Shown here in pieces: positions 8,688 through 16,188 of a stretch of 64,000 nt of DNA. A program made the translations under genes and the position numbers. Source of the DNA: Mycolicibacterium sphagni. GTDB lineage: Bacteria; Actinomycetota; Actinomycetes; Mycobacteriales; Mycobacteriaceae. The DNA lies in the NCBI RefSeq assembly GCF_013337765.1, contig NZ_VBSB01000010.1:1-64000 (forward strand), written 5' to 3'. Each line of letters starts with the position of its first letter. Position 1 is the first letter of the stretch. The notes beneath the pieces were generated by a model, which searched no databases, was not told the origin of the DNA, and saw only the letters and a program-made list of their open reading frames with translations.

Positions 8688-9737
8688 TCAGCCCAGCACG
8701 TGCCGCCCGGTGATCATCGGCAGATCCAGGAACGTGCGGATCCCCGGTGCAGCCGTGCACACCGGTGAAATGGCATGCACCGCATGCATAGCCGTGCCCA
8801 AACAGCCCTGATCGGTCTCGTCCTCACCGTGCGTGGCGATCTTGGATTCGAGCACCATCGACGGCTCCCCCTCGACAGTCACCTTCCACCCCCGCCCAGT
8901 CGGCCAGTCCGGTGCCTGCTCGTCGCCGAGCCGGGTGATGTGCTCCACCGTCATCGCGGGCCGCCCGTTGACCACCGCGGTGTAGCCGAAGCGCTGCGCC
9001 GCAACGGTTCCCGCCTCCACCCGGCCCGCCGTGATATCGAAAGCCTCAGCGGCCAAGGCAATCTCACGGTGGTAGACGAAATCGTCGACCGTAGCGCCCA
9101 GCCCCTCGGCCAGCAGCATCAGCGGTGCCCGGAACGTCACGCCCGCCAAGGCCGCATCGGCCATCGGAACCGGTTCGTCGGGTTGCTTGCCGAAACCCAT
9201 GATGTCGAACAGCATCATGGCGCTGTCATACGTCGTGTAATCCATCAGCTCCTGTACCAGCAGCGAGTCGATGCGGGCGAATAGAGCCGACATCGTCAGC
9301 GGCAGCACCTCGGCGGCCCAGCCCGGCTCGATTCCGGTGCCGTGGAACGACGACGCGCCTGCCAAGCAGGCCGACGTCAGTCGCTCTGCGACCTCGGGGC
9401 CCATGCTGAGGGGATAGATCAGCGCCGTCACCGCGGTCGAGATCACGTTCTTGCCCGATGCCAGCAGCCGGCAGATGTCGTCGACCGCACCCATCGGGTT
9501 CATCTCGCCCTGCGGCATGTAGAGCACGCAATCGGCGTCCAGCGCGGCGATCTCGTCGACGTCCGTGGTGGTCTGCACGCCGATCGGCCCGATTCCGCAC
9601 ACGTCACCGACGTCGCGGCCCGCCTTGGCGTCGCTGTAGACCAGCGCACCGACCAATTCGAGATCGGGATGGCGGTGAACGGCCGCAACGGAATGCTTAC
9701 CCACCGAACCGGTGGCCCACTGGATGACTCGCAGCAC
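8688..9737 (-). CDS. Dihydrodipicolinate-reductase-fold NAD(P)-binding dehydrogenase
   Basis: 349 residues. The N-terminal Rossmann motif IQWATGSVGKHSVAAV and the following LELVGALVYSDAKAGRDVG are typical of the mycobacterial family annotated as dihydrodipicolinate-reductase N-terminus-like proteins, related to 2,4-diaminopentanoate dehydrogenase. It is not DapB itself, being about 100 residues longer and in a different context. The GTG at 9737 (VLRVIQW) is the preferred start; the frame stays open a few codons upstream without family resemblance. It is divergent from echA2 with 84 bp between starts, which contains TTGAC/GTCAA boxes. Substrate unknown; beta-oxidation-linked metabolism is only suggested by the neighbour. 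Confidence 0.75.
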   Translation of the reverse strand: MLRVIQWATGSVGKHSVAAVHRHPDLELVGALVYSDAKAGRDVGDVCGIGPIGVQTTTDVDEIAALDADCVLYMPQGEMNPMGAVDDICRLLASGKNVISTAVTALIYPLSMGPEVAERLTSACLAGASSFHGTGIEPGWAAEVLPLTMSALFARIDSLLVQELMDYTTYDSAMMLFDIMGFGKQPDEPVPMADAALAGVTFRAPLMLLAEGLGATVDDFVYHREIALAAEAFDITAGRVEAGTVAAQRFGYTAVVNGRPAMTVEHITRLGDEQAPDWPTGRGWKVTVEGEPSMVLESKIATHGEDETDQGCLGTAMHAVHAISPVCTAAPGIRTFLDLPMITGRHVLG

Positions 9738-9776
9738 CAGGCGATCGTACTGTAAGCCATGCGGTAATACCTTCAA

Positions 9777-9804
9777 TTGACACTTCTTGACCAACAGCCG
9801 TCAA
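9777..9804. promoter_or_regulatory. TTGAC-type repeats between divergent reductase and echA2
   Basis: TTGAC occurs at 9777 and 9788, and GTCAA lies at 9800-9804, so TTGAC-N7/8-GTCAA forms an inverted repeat in the 84-bp divergent region. It could be an operator or promoter -35 boxes; no spacing-perfect -10 was found. Seen in sequence; role unknown. Confidence 0.3.
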
Positions 9805-9821
9805 GTCACTTCACTGCGGGT

Positions 9822-10718
9822 ATGCCCGAATTCGAAACCGTCCTGTATTCCACCGACGGACCCGTCGCCACCGTCACCCTCAACCGCCCCGAACACCTCA
9901 ACACCATCATCCCGCCGATGCCCGACGAGGTGGAGGCCGCGATTGGACTGGCCGAACACGATCCGTCGATCAAGGTCATCGTGCTGCGCGGCGCGGGTCG
10001 CGCATTCTGCGGCGGCTACGACTTCGGCGGCGGATTCCAGCACTGGGGTGAGTCGATGACGACCGACGGCAGCTGGGATCCCGGCAAGGACTTCGCGATG
10101 GTCAGTGGTCGCGCGACGGGTCCCACCCAGAAATTCATGGCGATCTGGCGGGCGACCAAACCGGTGATCGCACAGGTGCACGGCTGGTGTGTGGGCGGCG
10201 CCAGCGATTACGCGCTATGCGCGGATCTGGTGATCGCCAGCGAGGACGCGGTGATCGGCACGCCCTACAGCCGGATGTGGGGTGCCTACCTGTCCGGGAT
10301 GTGGCTGTATCGCCTGTCCTTCAGCAAGGCCAAGTGGCATTCACTGACCGGTCGTCCACTGACGGGACGCGAGGCGGCCGACATCGAGCTGATCAACGAG
10401 GCGGTTCCCTTCGAGCGGCTGGAAGCGCGGGTGGCCGAGATCGCCGCTGACTTGTCCCGAATCCCGTTGTCGCAGTTACAGGCTCAGAAGCTGATCGTCA
10501 ACCAGGCCTACGAGAACATGGGCCTGGCGAGCACGCAGACGCTCGGTGGGATCCTCGACGGACTCATGCGCAACACCCCTGAAGCGCTCGACTTCATCAA
10601 CGTCGCGGGGGCACAGGGCGTGCGCGCGGCCGTCGAACGTCGGGACGGGCCGTGGGGTGACTACAGCCAGGCTCCACCTGAGCTGCGGCCCGACCCGTCA
10701 CACGTGATCGAGCCATGA
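9822..10718 (+). CDS. echA2: Enoyl-CoA hydratase/isomerase family protein
   Basis: 298 residues of the crotonase fold, positional counterpart of M. tuberculosis echA2 (Rv0456c). Family features are ATVTLNRPEHLNTI, the CoA-binding/oxyanion loop RAFCGGYDFGGG, and the second oxyanion segment VHGWCVGGASDYALCADLV. The usual catalytic Glu pair of true hydratases is not evident: the region after GGAS reads DYALCADLVIASEDAVIGTP, so hydratase activity is uncertain and another crotonase reaction is possible. The ATG at 9822 (MPEFETV) gives the family N-terminus. It is transcribed away from the reductase gene and converges with the DUF2889 gene, with 9 bp between stops. Confidence 0.85.
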   Translation: MPEFETVLYSTDGPVATVTLNRPEHLNTIIPPMPDEVEAAIGLAEHDPSIKVIVLRGAGRAFCGGYDFGGGFQHWGESMTTDGSWDPGKDFAMVSGRATGPTQKFMAIWRATKPVIAQVHGWCVGGASDYALCADLVIASEDAVIGTPYSRMWGAYLSGMWLYRLSFSKAKWHSLTGRPLTGREAADIELINEAVPFERLEARVAEIAADLSRIPLSQLQAQKLIVNQAYENMGLASTQTLGGILDGLMRNTPEALDFINVAGAQGVRAAVERRDGPWGDYSQAPPELRPDPSHVIEP

Positions 10719-10727
10719 TCATCGGGC

Positions 10728-11696
10728 CTAACCGGGGGCAGCGAGGAGCGCGCGGGCGTCACTCAGTGCTCGAAGTGTGTCGTTGAGATGGGTGCACGTC
10801 GAGATGCCGGTGAACTCGGTGCGGATGTGGTCGCGTAATTCGGACACCGCCAAGCCGACTACCCGCTGCGCACTGGCCAACGCCCCTGGGCACTCCTGCC
10901 ATGGCAGGACTCTTGCCTCTGGTGTCAGCTGCGAAATCGATTGGGAGGCCATGTCGATTTCGCCGACGATGGTGTACTCGTGCACGATCGTCTCGATGCC
11001 TTCGGCGTCAACGTGGGAGTCGCGAAAATGCGCATCAAACGTAGCCGTCGCGCCGTTCGGAAGGACGTCCAGCCTTCGCATCCGCCGCATACAGTGCGGC
11101 CGAAGTGGCTTCACGGGATGCATTCCGTCGCCCCACAGCGACGGCGCCAGCGGCCCCCGCACGCATGGCATCAGCATATTGCGCCGAGAGAAGTCGACGG
11201 CCGAGGCGCCGGGCGCGAAACCTGAACAGACACCTGCCAGATGGTCGGACATCGCGTCCGACATCGGCCACTCGACCCCGCCGGTCAGATCGGCGTGGTG
11301 CTGCCCGTAACCCGTCACGAGCGAGGCGCCCACCCAGTCGTCGAGCAGAAGGTACAGCGCAGGCGAGCGCGTCGTGTCGCTTCCAAGCAGATCACGGAGG
11401 ATCGCGCGGAAGCCCGCCCCTACCCGGACACCCTGCAATCGGGCCAATCGTGCATCGTCGCCGCTGATTTCGTCGATCACGTGATCGGTCAACGTTGCCA
11501 GCACGACAACGTCGTCGAGCACTTCATTGCCCGACGAATCCGCCCGGATGTCACGAGCACGCAGCTGCGCAGTTGTCCGGTGGGCATCGTAGCGATCCGT
11601 ATCAATCGTGCTCGTCCTGCGCAGGGTTCCCGCGCGCAGCGGCGGCCACGCGGTGACGGGATGCTGCGGGCCGACGATATCGGTGACGAAGGGCAT
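10728..11696 (-). CDS. DUF2889-like conserved hypothetical protein
   Basis: 322 residues, no catalytic motif known to me. The start MPFVTDIVGPQHPVTAWPPL, an internal RRTSTIDTDRYD and the C-terminal CTHLNDTLRALSDARALL resemble the DUF2889 family, in which the 'C.HLND.LR.L.D' tail is the most conserved part. No signal peptide or membrane helix. The ATG at 11696 lies 2 bp from the stop of the upstream membrane protein gene in the same direction, so they probably share an mRNA. The frame remains open upstream of 11696, but that overlaps the previous gene. Function unknown; family call moderately sure. Confidence 0.7.
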   Translation of the reverse strand: MPFVTDIVGPQHPVTAWPPLRAGTLRRTSTIDTDRYDAHRTTAQLRARDIRADSSGNEVLDDVVVLATLTDHVIDEISGDDARLARLQGVRVGAGFRAILRDLLGSDTTRSPALYLLLDDWVGASLVTGYGQHHADLTGGVEWPMSDAMSDHLAGVCSGFAPGASAVDFSRRNMLMPCVRGPLAPSLWGDGMHPVKPLRPHCMRRMRRLDVLPNGATATFDAHFRDSHVDAEGIETIVHEYTIVGEIDMASQSISQLTPEARVLPWQECPGALASAQRVVGLAVSELRDHIRTEFTGISTCTHLNDTLRALSDARALLAAPG

Positions 11697-11698
11697 GC

Positions 11699-12538
11699 CT
11701 AGGTCGTCCTCGCCAGACTGACCAGCAGCGACACGATCACCCCGATGATCACCAGGCCGCCGCCAACCACCAGGGTGATGTTGAGCCATTGGTGCATGCT
11801 GTTCTGCGCAGTGCCGACCAGCACTTCGGCTATCCGCCGGATGTCACCGGACGTATTGTCCAGCACCGCATTCAGTCTGCGCCGGCCGAATTCGATTGCG
11901 GCCCAACCGGCCGCACCCACCAGCAGCGCCGACACACCGAGGCCCACCAGCATCTTGCCGCGGCTTCGGGCGACGAACAGCGTGAGCAACGCGAAGAATC
12001 CGGTCAGCACCGCCAGCCCGACGCTGACCCATGGCCCGTAGGTGGCCACCAGCCGCAACGAACCGGGCCGCAACACCGAAGGAGCGTTGTCGGTCAACGG
12101 AATTGGCACCGAGGTCGGCACCGTGATGTTGTAGTCGGACAGCGTCTCCTTGAAGGCGGTGTCGGAGAGCATCGGCGCGATGTCGATCACCCAGCGGCCC
12201 TGCGAGTCGACGCTGGAGCGGATCGAGTCGGTGAACAACCATCGGTGCGCGAAGCGGTTTGCCTGGGCGAACTGGCCGGGGAACGACGAGCTCGAGGTGT
12301 AGGTGGCGGCGACCAGACTCACGGTCTGAGTGTTCACGCTGGTGCCCAGCCGGGCCACCTGTGTCGTCAACTGGGATGCCATTGCGGACTGCAGTGCGGG
12401 ATCGGCGGCCGCCTTCTGCGCAAGCGCGGCATAACCGTCTTGGTCGACCAGATGCTGTTGCACCCATGCCGCGGGCAGGGCGAGCGCCAACAACAGCGTC
12501 GTGACGAGCCACATCAGTAGCGTCGCCGCGAACCGCAC
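11699..12538 (-). CDS. Mycobacterial membrane protein with large extracytoplasmic loop
   Basis: 279 residues. One N-terminal helix (LLMWLVTTLLLALALPAAWV), an extracytoplasmic region of about 140 residues rich in Ala/Ser/Thr (QKAAADPALQSAMASQL, DIAPMLSDTAF), and three C-terminal helices (VSVGLAVLTGFFALLTLFV, LVGLGVSALLVGAAGWAAI, ITLVVGGGLVIIGVIVSLLV). The architecture matches conserved actinobacterial envelope proteins of unknown function. Start is GTG 12538. It lies 28 bp downstream of ppk2 and 2 bp upstream of the DUF2889 gene, all on the minus strand, suggesting a ppk2-membrane protein-DUF2889 transcript. No function assigned. Confidence 0.75.
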   Translation of the reverse strand: MRFAATLLMWLVTTLLLALALPAAWVQQHLVDQDGYAALAQKAAADPALQSAMASQLTTQVARLGTSVNTQTVSLVAATYTSSSSFPGQFAQANRFAHRWLFTDSIRSSVDSQGRWVIDIAPMLSDTAFKETLSDYNITVPTSVPIPLTDNAPSVLRPGSLRLVATYGPWVSVGLAVLTGFFALLTLFVARSRGKMLVGLGVSALLVGAAGWAAIEFGRRRLNAVLDNTSGDIRRIAEVLVGTAQNSMHQWLNITLVVGGGLVIIGVIVSLLVSLARTT

Positions 12539-12566
12539 GCGTCCTCCTCTGCGGGGACGCGCGGTT

Positions 12567-13424
12567 TTAGTCGGAGTGAGTCGCGCGGCCCACGATCAAC
12601 GGGTCGGGCTGGCCGACCACCTCATGGTCTTTGTTGTCGTAGTTGAACTTACTCAGCACGTGGCGCATCGCGTTGATCCGCGCGCGTTTCTTGTCGTTGC
12701 TTTTCACGACGGTCCACGGCGCGACCTCGGTGTCCGTCCAGGCGAACATGTCTTCCTTGGCGGCCGTGTAGTCGTGCCATTTGTCCAGCGACGCCAGATC
12801 CGTAGGGGACAATTTCCACTGCCGAACGGGGTCGACCTGGCGGATGGTGAACCGGGTGCGCTGCTCGCTCGACGAGACCGAGAACCACAGCTTGGTCAGG
12901 CTGATACCGTCGTTGACCAGCATCTGTTCGAACAGCGGCGCCTGGCGGATGAACTCGGCGTGCTGCTTGGGCGTGCAGTACCCCATCACTCGTTCCACGC
13001 CGGCCCGGTTGTACCAGGATCGGTCGAACATCACGATCTCACCGGCAGCAGGCAGGTGGTTGACGTAGCGCTGGAAATACCACTGGGTGCGTTCCTTCTC
13101 GGTCGGCTTCTCCAGTGCCACGACCCGCGCGCCCCTCGGGTTGAGGTGTTCCATGAAGCGCTTGATGGTGCCGCCCTTACCGGCCGCGTCGCGCCCCTCG
13201 AACACAAAGACGTGCCGCAGCCCGTGGGCCTGGCTCCACTTCTGTAGCTTCAGCAGCTCGATCTGCAGCAGCCGCTTCTGCTCCTCGTACTCGTTGCGCG
13301 ACATCCGATGGTCGTACGGGTAGTTTTCCCGCCACGTGTCGACGGCCAGGCCGGCGGCATCCAGCAGCACCGGGTCGTCATCGTCGTCGTCGAAGATCGT
13401 GTAGCCATTGCTCTCGAGTGACAC
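12567..13424 (-). CDS. ppk2: Polyphosphate kinase 2
   Basis: 285 residues of the PPK2 family, which transfers phosphate between polyphosphate and nucleoside di/triphosphates. The P-loop is FEGRDAAGKGGTIKRF, the Walker B/lid region EIVMFDRSWYNRAGVERVMG, and further conserved blocks are QWYFQRYVNHLP and PWTVVKSNDKKRARINAMR. The N-terminus has an acidic run (FDDDDDDP). Length fits single-domain class I PPK2. Start GTG 13424 gives MSLESNGY. It heads a probable short operon with the membrane protein and DUF2889 protein, and is separated by 59 bp from the secreted-protein gene upstream. Highly confident on family; the preferred nucleotide cannot be told from sequence. Confidence 0.93.
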   Translation of the reverse strand: MSLESNGYTIFDDDDDDPVLLDAAGLAVDTWRENYPYDHRMSRNEYEEQKRLLQIELLKLQKWSQAHGLRHVFVFEGRDAAGKGGTIKRFMEHLNPRGARVVALEKPTEKERTQWYFQRYVNHLPAAGEIVMFDRSWYNRAGVERVMGYCTPKQHAEFIRQAPLFEQMLVNDGISLTKLWFSVSSSEQRTRFTIRQVDPVRQWKLSPTDLASLDKWHDYTAAKEDMFAWTDTEVAPWTVVKSNDKKRARINAMRHVLSKFNYDNKDHEVVGQPDPLIVGRATHSD

Positions 13425-13483
13425 GCGCGGAAATTATCAGCGGCAGGGAAACCTGGGGTGACGTCGCGGTGAACGACGGATCG

Positions 13484-14638
13484 CTAGGCGGTGCCGGATG
13501 CGCCCCGCGCGGAGTGACCCTTGCCGCCAGTCGAGTCCCCCTTCTTGGCGGTGGTCGATGTGCCCGACGACCGCTGCCGGTCGGTGACCGACGATCGCGT
13601 GACCGCCTTGCGGGCGGACCGTGCACCCGGGCTCGCCGCCGCCTTGCTCGCCGCCGGGCCACTGGCCGACGGCGACGGGAACGGTGTCGGCGTGATAGGA
13701 GCGGGGAGCGTGTCCAGCAGACCGTTGACGGCGTTCGCGAAGGTCTGATACGCGGCGTAGGCGATACCGTCCTTGACGCCGAAACCGCTCTCGCCGATCG
13801 GAGCCGGCAGGAAGAAGGTCGGCTTGAGAAGGTTGTAGGTCACGGTTCCGAGTAGCCCGGCCTCCAGGTCCGGATCCAAGGCGCCATGGACCAAATTGCT
13901 GAGTAGCCCTGGGATTTCGCCAGGTTTCTGGATGGCCGACTCGATGGTCGCCTCAAGGTCGTAGGGAAGACGGACCAGGTAGTACCCCACGGACACGCCG
14001 AGCGTCACCGGAAGGGCGATCGCGAACTGCGCCGCGTAGATCAGTCGCCCGATGGGAGTGTTGTACTGCTCCCACATGTGGGTGACGGTCGGTGTCGGAT
14101 CCGGCAAATACTTCAGAAAAGCGTCGTTGATCCCGTTGGCGAAGTTGTTGATGGCACCGCTGATCTCCGCCGCCAGCGGACCCGGCAACACGTTGACGAC
14201 AGGGTCGAGCACACCAGCCTTCACGCTCCAGGGATACGAGTAGTAGTACGTCGTGGGGTTGGACGGATCAGCGTAGTAATCAGAAGGATTGAGGTACGTC
14301 TGCAGTAAATAGCTCAGTGCGCTGCCGGGATTCTCGATGAAGGCCGACGCCAAGAACACCGGGTTGATCGGCACTCCCCAACCGAAATCGGAGTCATCCC
14401 AGAAATAGTTGAGCCCAAGCGCGAGCTCCGTTGCGATTTCGACAGCAGCGATAGGGGCGGACGCGACACTGCCGAGGTTGTACAACACATCGGAGACAAA
14501 CGACGTCGTGCGGACTTCGACATTGCTCAGCGCTGGAAGCGTTTCCGGTCCCGCACCGACAACCGCGGGCGCGGTGGTCACCATGCCGGCGGCGAGCAAG
14601 GCTGCAGCGAATTTGGTATGCGAACGCACAACAGACAT
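13484..14638 (-). CDS. Secreted mycobacterial protein of unknown function with Ala/Ser-rich tail
   Basis: 384 residues. A signal peptide is visible (KFAAALLAAGMVTTAPAVVG). The mature part has aromatic and Pro/Asn-rich blocks (LGLNYFWDDSDFGWGVPINP, DYYADPSNPTTYYYSYPW) and hydrophobic stretches such as FAIALPVTLGVSVGYYLV; from about residue 310 it becomes a low-complexity Ala/Ser/Lys/Arg tail (ASGPAASKAAASPGARSARK). The pattern matches a group of exported mycobacterial proteins sometimes grouped with PE/PPE-like sequences, but no PE or PPE domain is present. The ATG at 14638 has a GGGGGG ribosome-site-like run about 6 bases upstream. Probably cell-envelope located; function unknown. Confidence 0.75.
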   Translation of the reverse strand: MSVVRSHTKFAAALLAAGMVTTAPAVVGAGPETLPALSNVEVRTTSFVSDVLYNLGSVASAPIAAVEIATELALGLNYFWDDSDFGWGVPINPVFLASAFIENPGSALSYLLQTYLNPSDYYADPSNPTTYYYSYPWSVKAGVLDPVVNVLPGPLAAEISGAINNFANGINDAFLKYLPDPTPTVTHMWEQYNTPIGRLIYAAQFAIALPVTLGVSVGYYLVRLPYDLEATIESAIQKPGEIPGLLSNLVHGALDPDLEAGLLGTVTYNLLKPTFFLPAPIGESGFGVKDGIAYAAYQTFANAVNGLLDTLPAPITPTPFPSPSASGPAASKAAASPGARSARKAVTRSSVTDRQRSSGTSTTAKKGDSTGGKGHSARGASGTA

Positions 14639-14669
14639 ATGAATCCCCCCGGATCCGTTCAGCGGACAT

Positions 14670-14684
14670 CTCCCCGATGGGGAG
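14670..14684 (-). terminator. Short hairpin after PAP2 gene, possible terminator
   Basis: CTCCCC (14670-14675), loop GAT, GGGGAG (14679-14684): a perfect six-pair stem ten bases beyond the PAP2 stop and 32 bases before the next start. It lacks a U run, as many mycobacterial terminators do, so termination is only suggested. It could instead act in the leader of the secreted-protein gene. Confidence 0.4.
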
Positions 14685-14693
14685 CATCGCACG

Positions 14694-15245
14694 CTATGAC
14701 GTATGCGTCAATAATTTCCATTGGAGTGTCGCGGCGGCCACGCACACCAATGAACTGCCCAGCAGCAGGCCACCGACGGCATCGGTGAAGTAGTGATACG
14801 TCACGGCCTGACCGAGCATCCCCAGCAGCGCCCAGACGATCGCCGCGACAAAGATCCACAGCCGGGCACCCACCACCAGGATCCCCATCCCCAGTACGAC
14901 CACCATCAACGTCGTGTGCCCGCTGGGATAAGCGACCGCGCCACCCTTCTCCCTGCCGAACCAATCCTTGAACAACCGCGAAAGACACACGGCGACAACA
15001 GGAGTCACCACAACAAGCACGGCCAGCAGCCAGCGCTGACGAAAGACGGCCAGCGCGAGCACGCCCAGCAGGATCACCGCGACCGTGCGCTGATCGGTGA
15101 AGAACAGCAGCCAGCCCAGCACACCACCATGCGCGCGCTGGAACCAGTCGTCGATCGGCGTCGACCCGGTCCCCACCCCCAAGCCCAGCAATGCGGTGGC
15201 CGCCACGCCGATGGGCGGCCACCACCGGACCGCATTGATGGTCAG
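14694..15245 (-). CDS. PAP2-family membrane phosphatase
   Basis: About 183 residues, polytopic. The lipid-phosphatase signature is visible: KDWFGREKGGAVAYPSGHTT (motifs 1 and 2, with the PSGH His) and VTYHYFTDAVGG (motif 3 His and Asp). The Arg normally in motif 1 (KxxxxxxRP) is R-E here and the Arg of motif 3 is missing, so activity is uncertain. No ATG fits the start: CTG 15245 overlaps the DinB stop by 4 bases, and GTG 15206 (VAATALLGLGVG) is the first conventional codon. The overlap suggests coupling to the upstream DinB gene. Likely removes phosphate from a lipid or isoprenoid phosphate. Confidence 0.75.
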   Translation of the reverse strand: MTINAVRWWPPIGVAATALLGLGVGTGSTPIDDWFQRAHGGVLGWLLFFTDQRTVAVILLGVLALAVFRQRWLLAVLVVVTPVVAVCLSRLFKDWFGREKGGAVAYPSGHTTLMVVVLGMGILVVGARLWIFVAAIVWALLGMLGQAVTYHYFTDAVGGLLLGSSLVCVAAATLQWKLLTHTS

Positions 15246-15766
15246 CGGGCGATGCCCCGCACGTACGCCGCCTGGCCGAGATGCTGCGCGCAGTCGTCGA
15301 TGATGCTGACCAACCGAATGCTGGCCGTCACAGGCGGATTCCAGTTCGTATCGACCACGCGGGCGAGCTCGTCGGTGGTGACGCTGGCGATGTATTCCAG
15401 CGTCGCCTTGTGCACCGCGTGGTAGTAGCCGGCCAGCAGATCGGCGGGCGCACGAACCTTGCCCACGTCGTCGGGGGTGTGCCCGTAGCCGTGCGCGTCG
15501 CGCGGCAGGTCCAGTCCGAACTGGTCCACCCAGCCGCCGGTAAACCACACCTGATCAGTTCCGGCGATATCGGCGATCTGGGCGTCTTGAACCCGGGCAC
15601 TGTGCCAGATCAGCCAGGCGATGCTGTTGGCCGTCGCGGTCGGACGGAAGAAGGAGACCTCGTCGGTCAGAGCATCGGTGAGGTCGTTGACGTGTTCGAT
15701 GATGCGGGCGAAGGAGTCCCGCAACAGTTCGCGGGCGGCGTTGACATCGGACAGTGAGTCAGTCAT
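15242..15766 (-). CDS. DinB/DUF664-type (mycothiol-transferase-like) protein
   Basis: 174 residues forming a DinB-like four-helix bundle. The three putative metal-binding histidines are seen as IAWLIWHSARVQD (first), GYYHAVHKAT (second) and DDCAQHLGQAAYVRG (third), the DUF664/DinB arrangement shared with mycothiol- or bacillithiol-dependent transferases. It probably conjugates a thiol to a small molecule in the cytosol. The ATG at 15766 gives MTDSLSDVNA. It is followed with a 4-bp overlap by the PAP2 gene and preceded 9 bp upstream by the VOC protein, so the three may be cotranscribed. Substrate unknown. Confidence 0.83.
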   Translation of the reverse strand: MTDSLSDVNAARELLRDSFARIIEHVNDLTDALTDEVSFFRPTATANSIAWLIWHSARVQDAQIADIAGTDQVWFTGGWVDQFGLDLPRDAHGYGHTPDDVGKVRAPADLLAGYYHAVHKATLEYIASVTTDELARVVDTNWNPPVTASIRLVSIIDDCAQHLGQAAYVRGIAR

Positions 15767-15775
15767 GGGGCTACG

Positions 15776-16162
15776 CTACGCGCCGTGAAAAACGGCCTCG
15801 ACGTTGTTGCCGTCGGGGTCGCGGACGAAGGCGCCGTAGTAGCCGGGGTGGTATTCGGGCCACAGCCGCGGAGCGTGCAGCGATTCGGCACCGAATCCCA
15901 GCGCGGCGTCATAGAAGGCCTTGACCGCGTCGACGTCGGCCGCGGCGAACGCGACGTGCACCTCACGGTTGGGGCCGGAAGCGTCGCCGGCCGAGGCGTC
16001 GGCGATCCAGAAGTCAGGCTTGCCGTCACGGCCGTAGCCAATGGCGACGTCGAAGTCCATCTGACGCGTATAGCCGAGGACACCGAGCACGCCGTCGTAG
16101 AACTCCTTCGACTTGGCCCAGTCGCTGCAGTTGATTCCGAAGTGATCGATCACAGTTTCCAT
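15776..16162 (-). CDS. VOC/glyoxalase-like small protein
   Basis: 128 residues, a full single-domain vicinal-oxygen-chelate protein. Features are IDHFGINCSDWAKSKEFYDG at the N-terminus (metal His in DHFGI), EVHVAFAAADVDAVKAFYDA in the second half, and the closing FVRDPDGNNVEAVFHG with the metal Glu in NVEAV. Members include glyoxalases, thiol-transferases and dioxygenases. It lies between the DinB protein (9 bp) and, divergently, an amidohydrolase (26 bp between starts). The pairing with a mycothiol-transferase-like protein fits a detoxification theme, but this is inference. Confidence 0.87.
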   Translation of the reverse strand: METVIDHFGINCSDWAKSKEFYDGVLGVLGYTRQMDFDVAIGYGRDGKPDFWIADASAGDASGPNREVHVAFAAADVDAVKAFYDAALGFGAESLHAPRLWPEYHPGYYGAFVRDPDGNNVEAVFHGA

Positions 16163-16188
16163 ACTGGCACCCGACGTAATCTGTGCCC

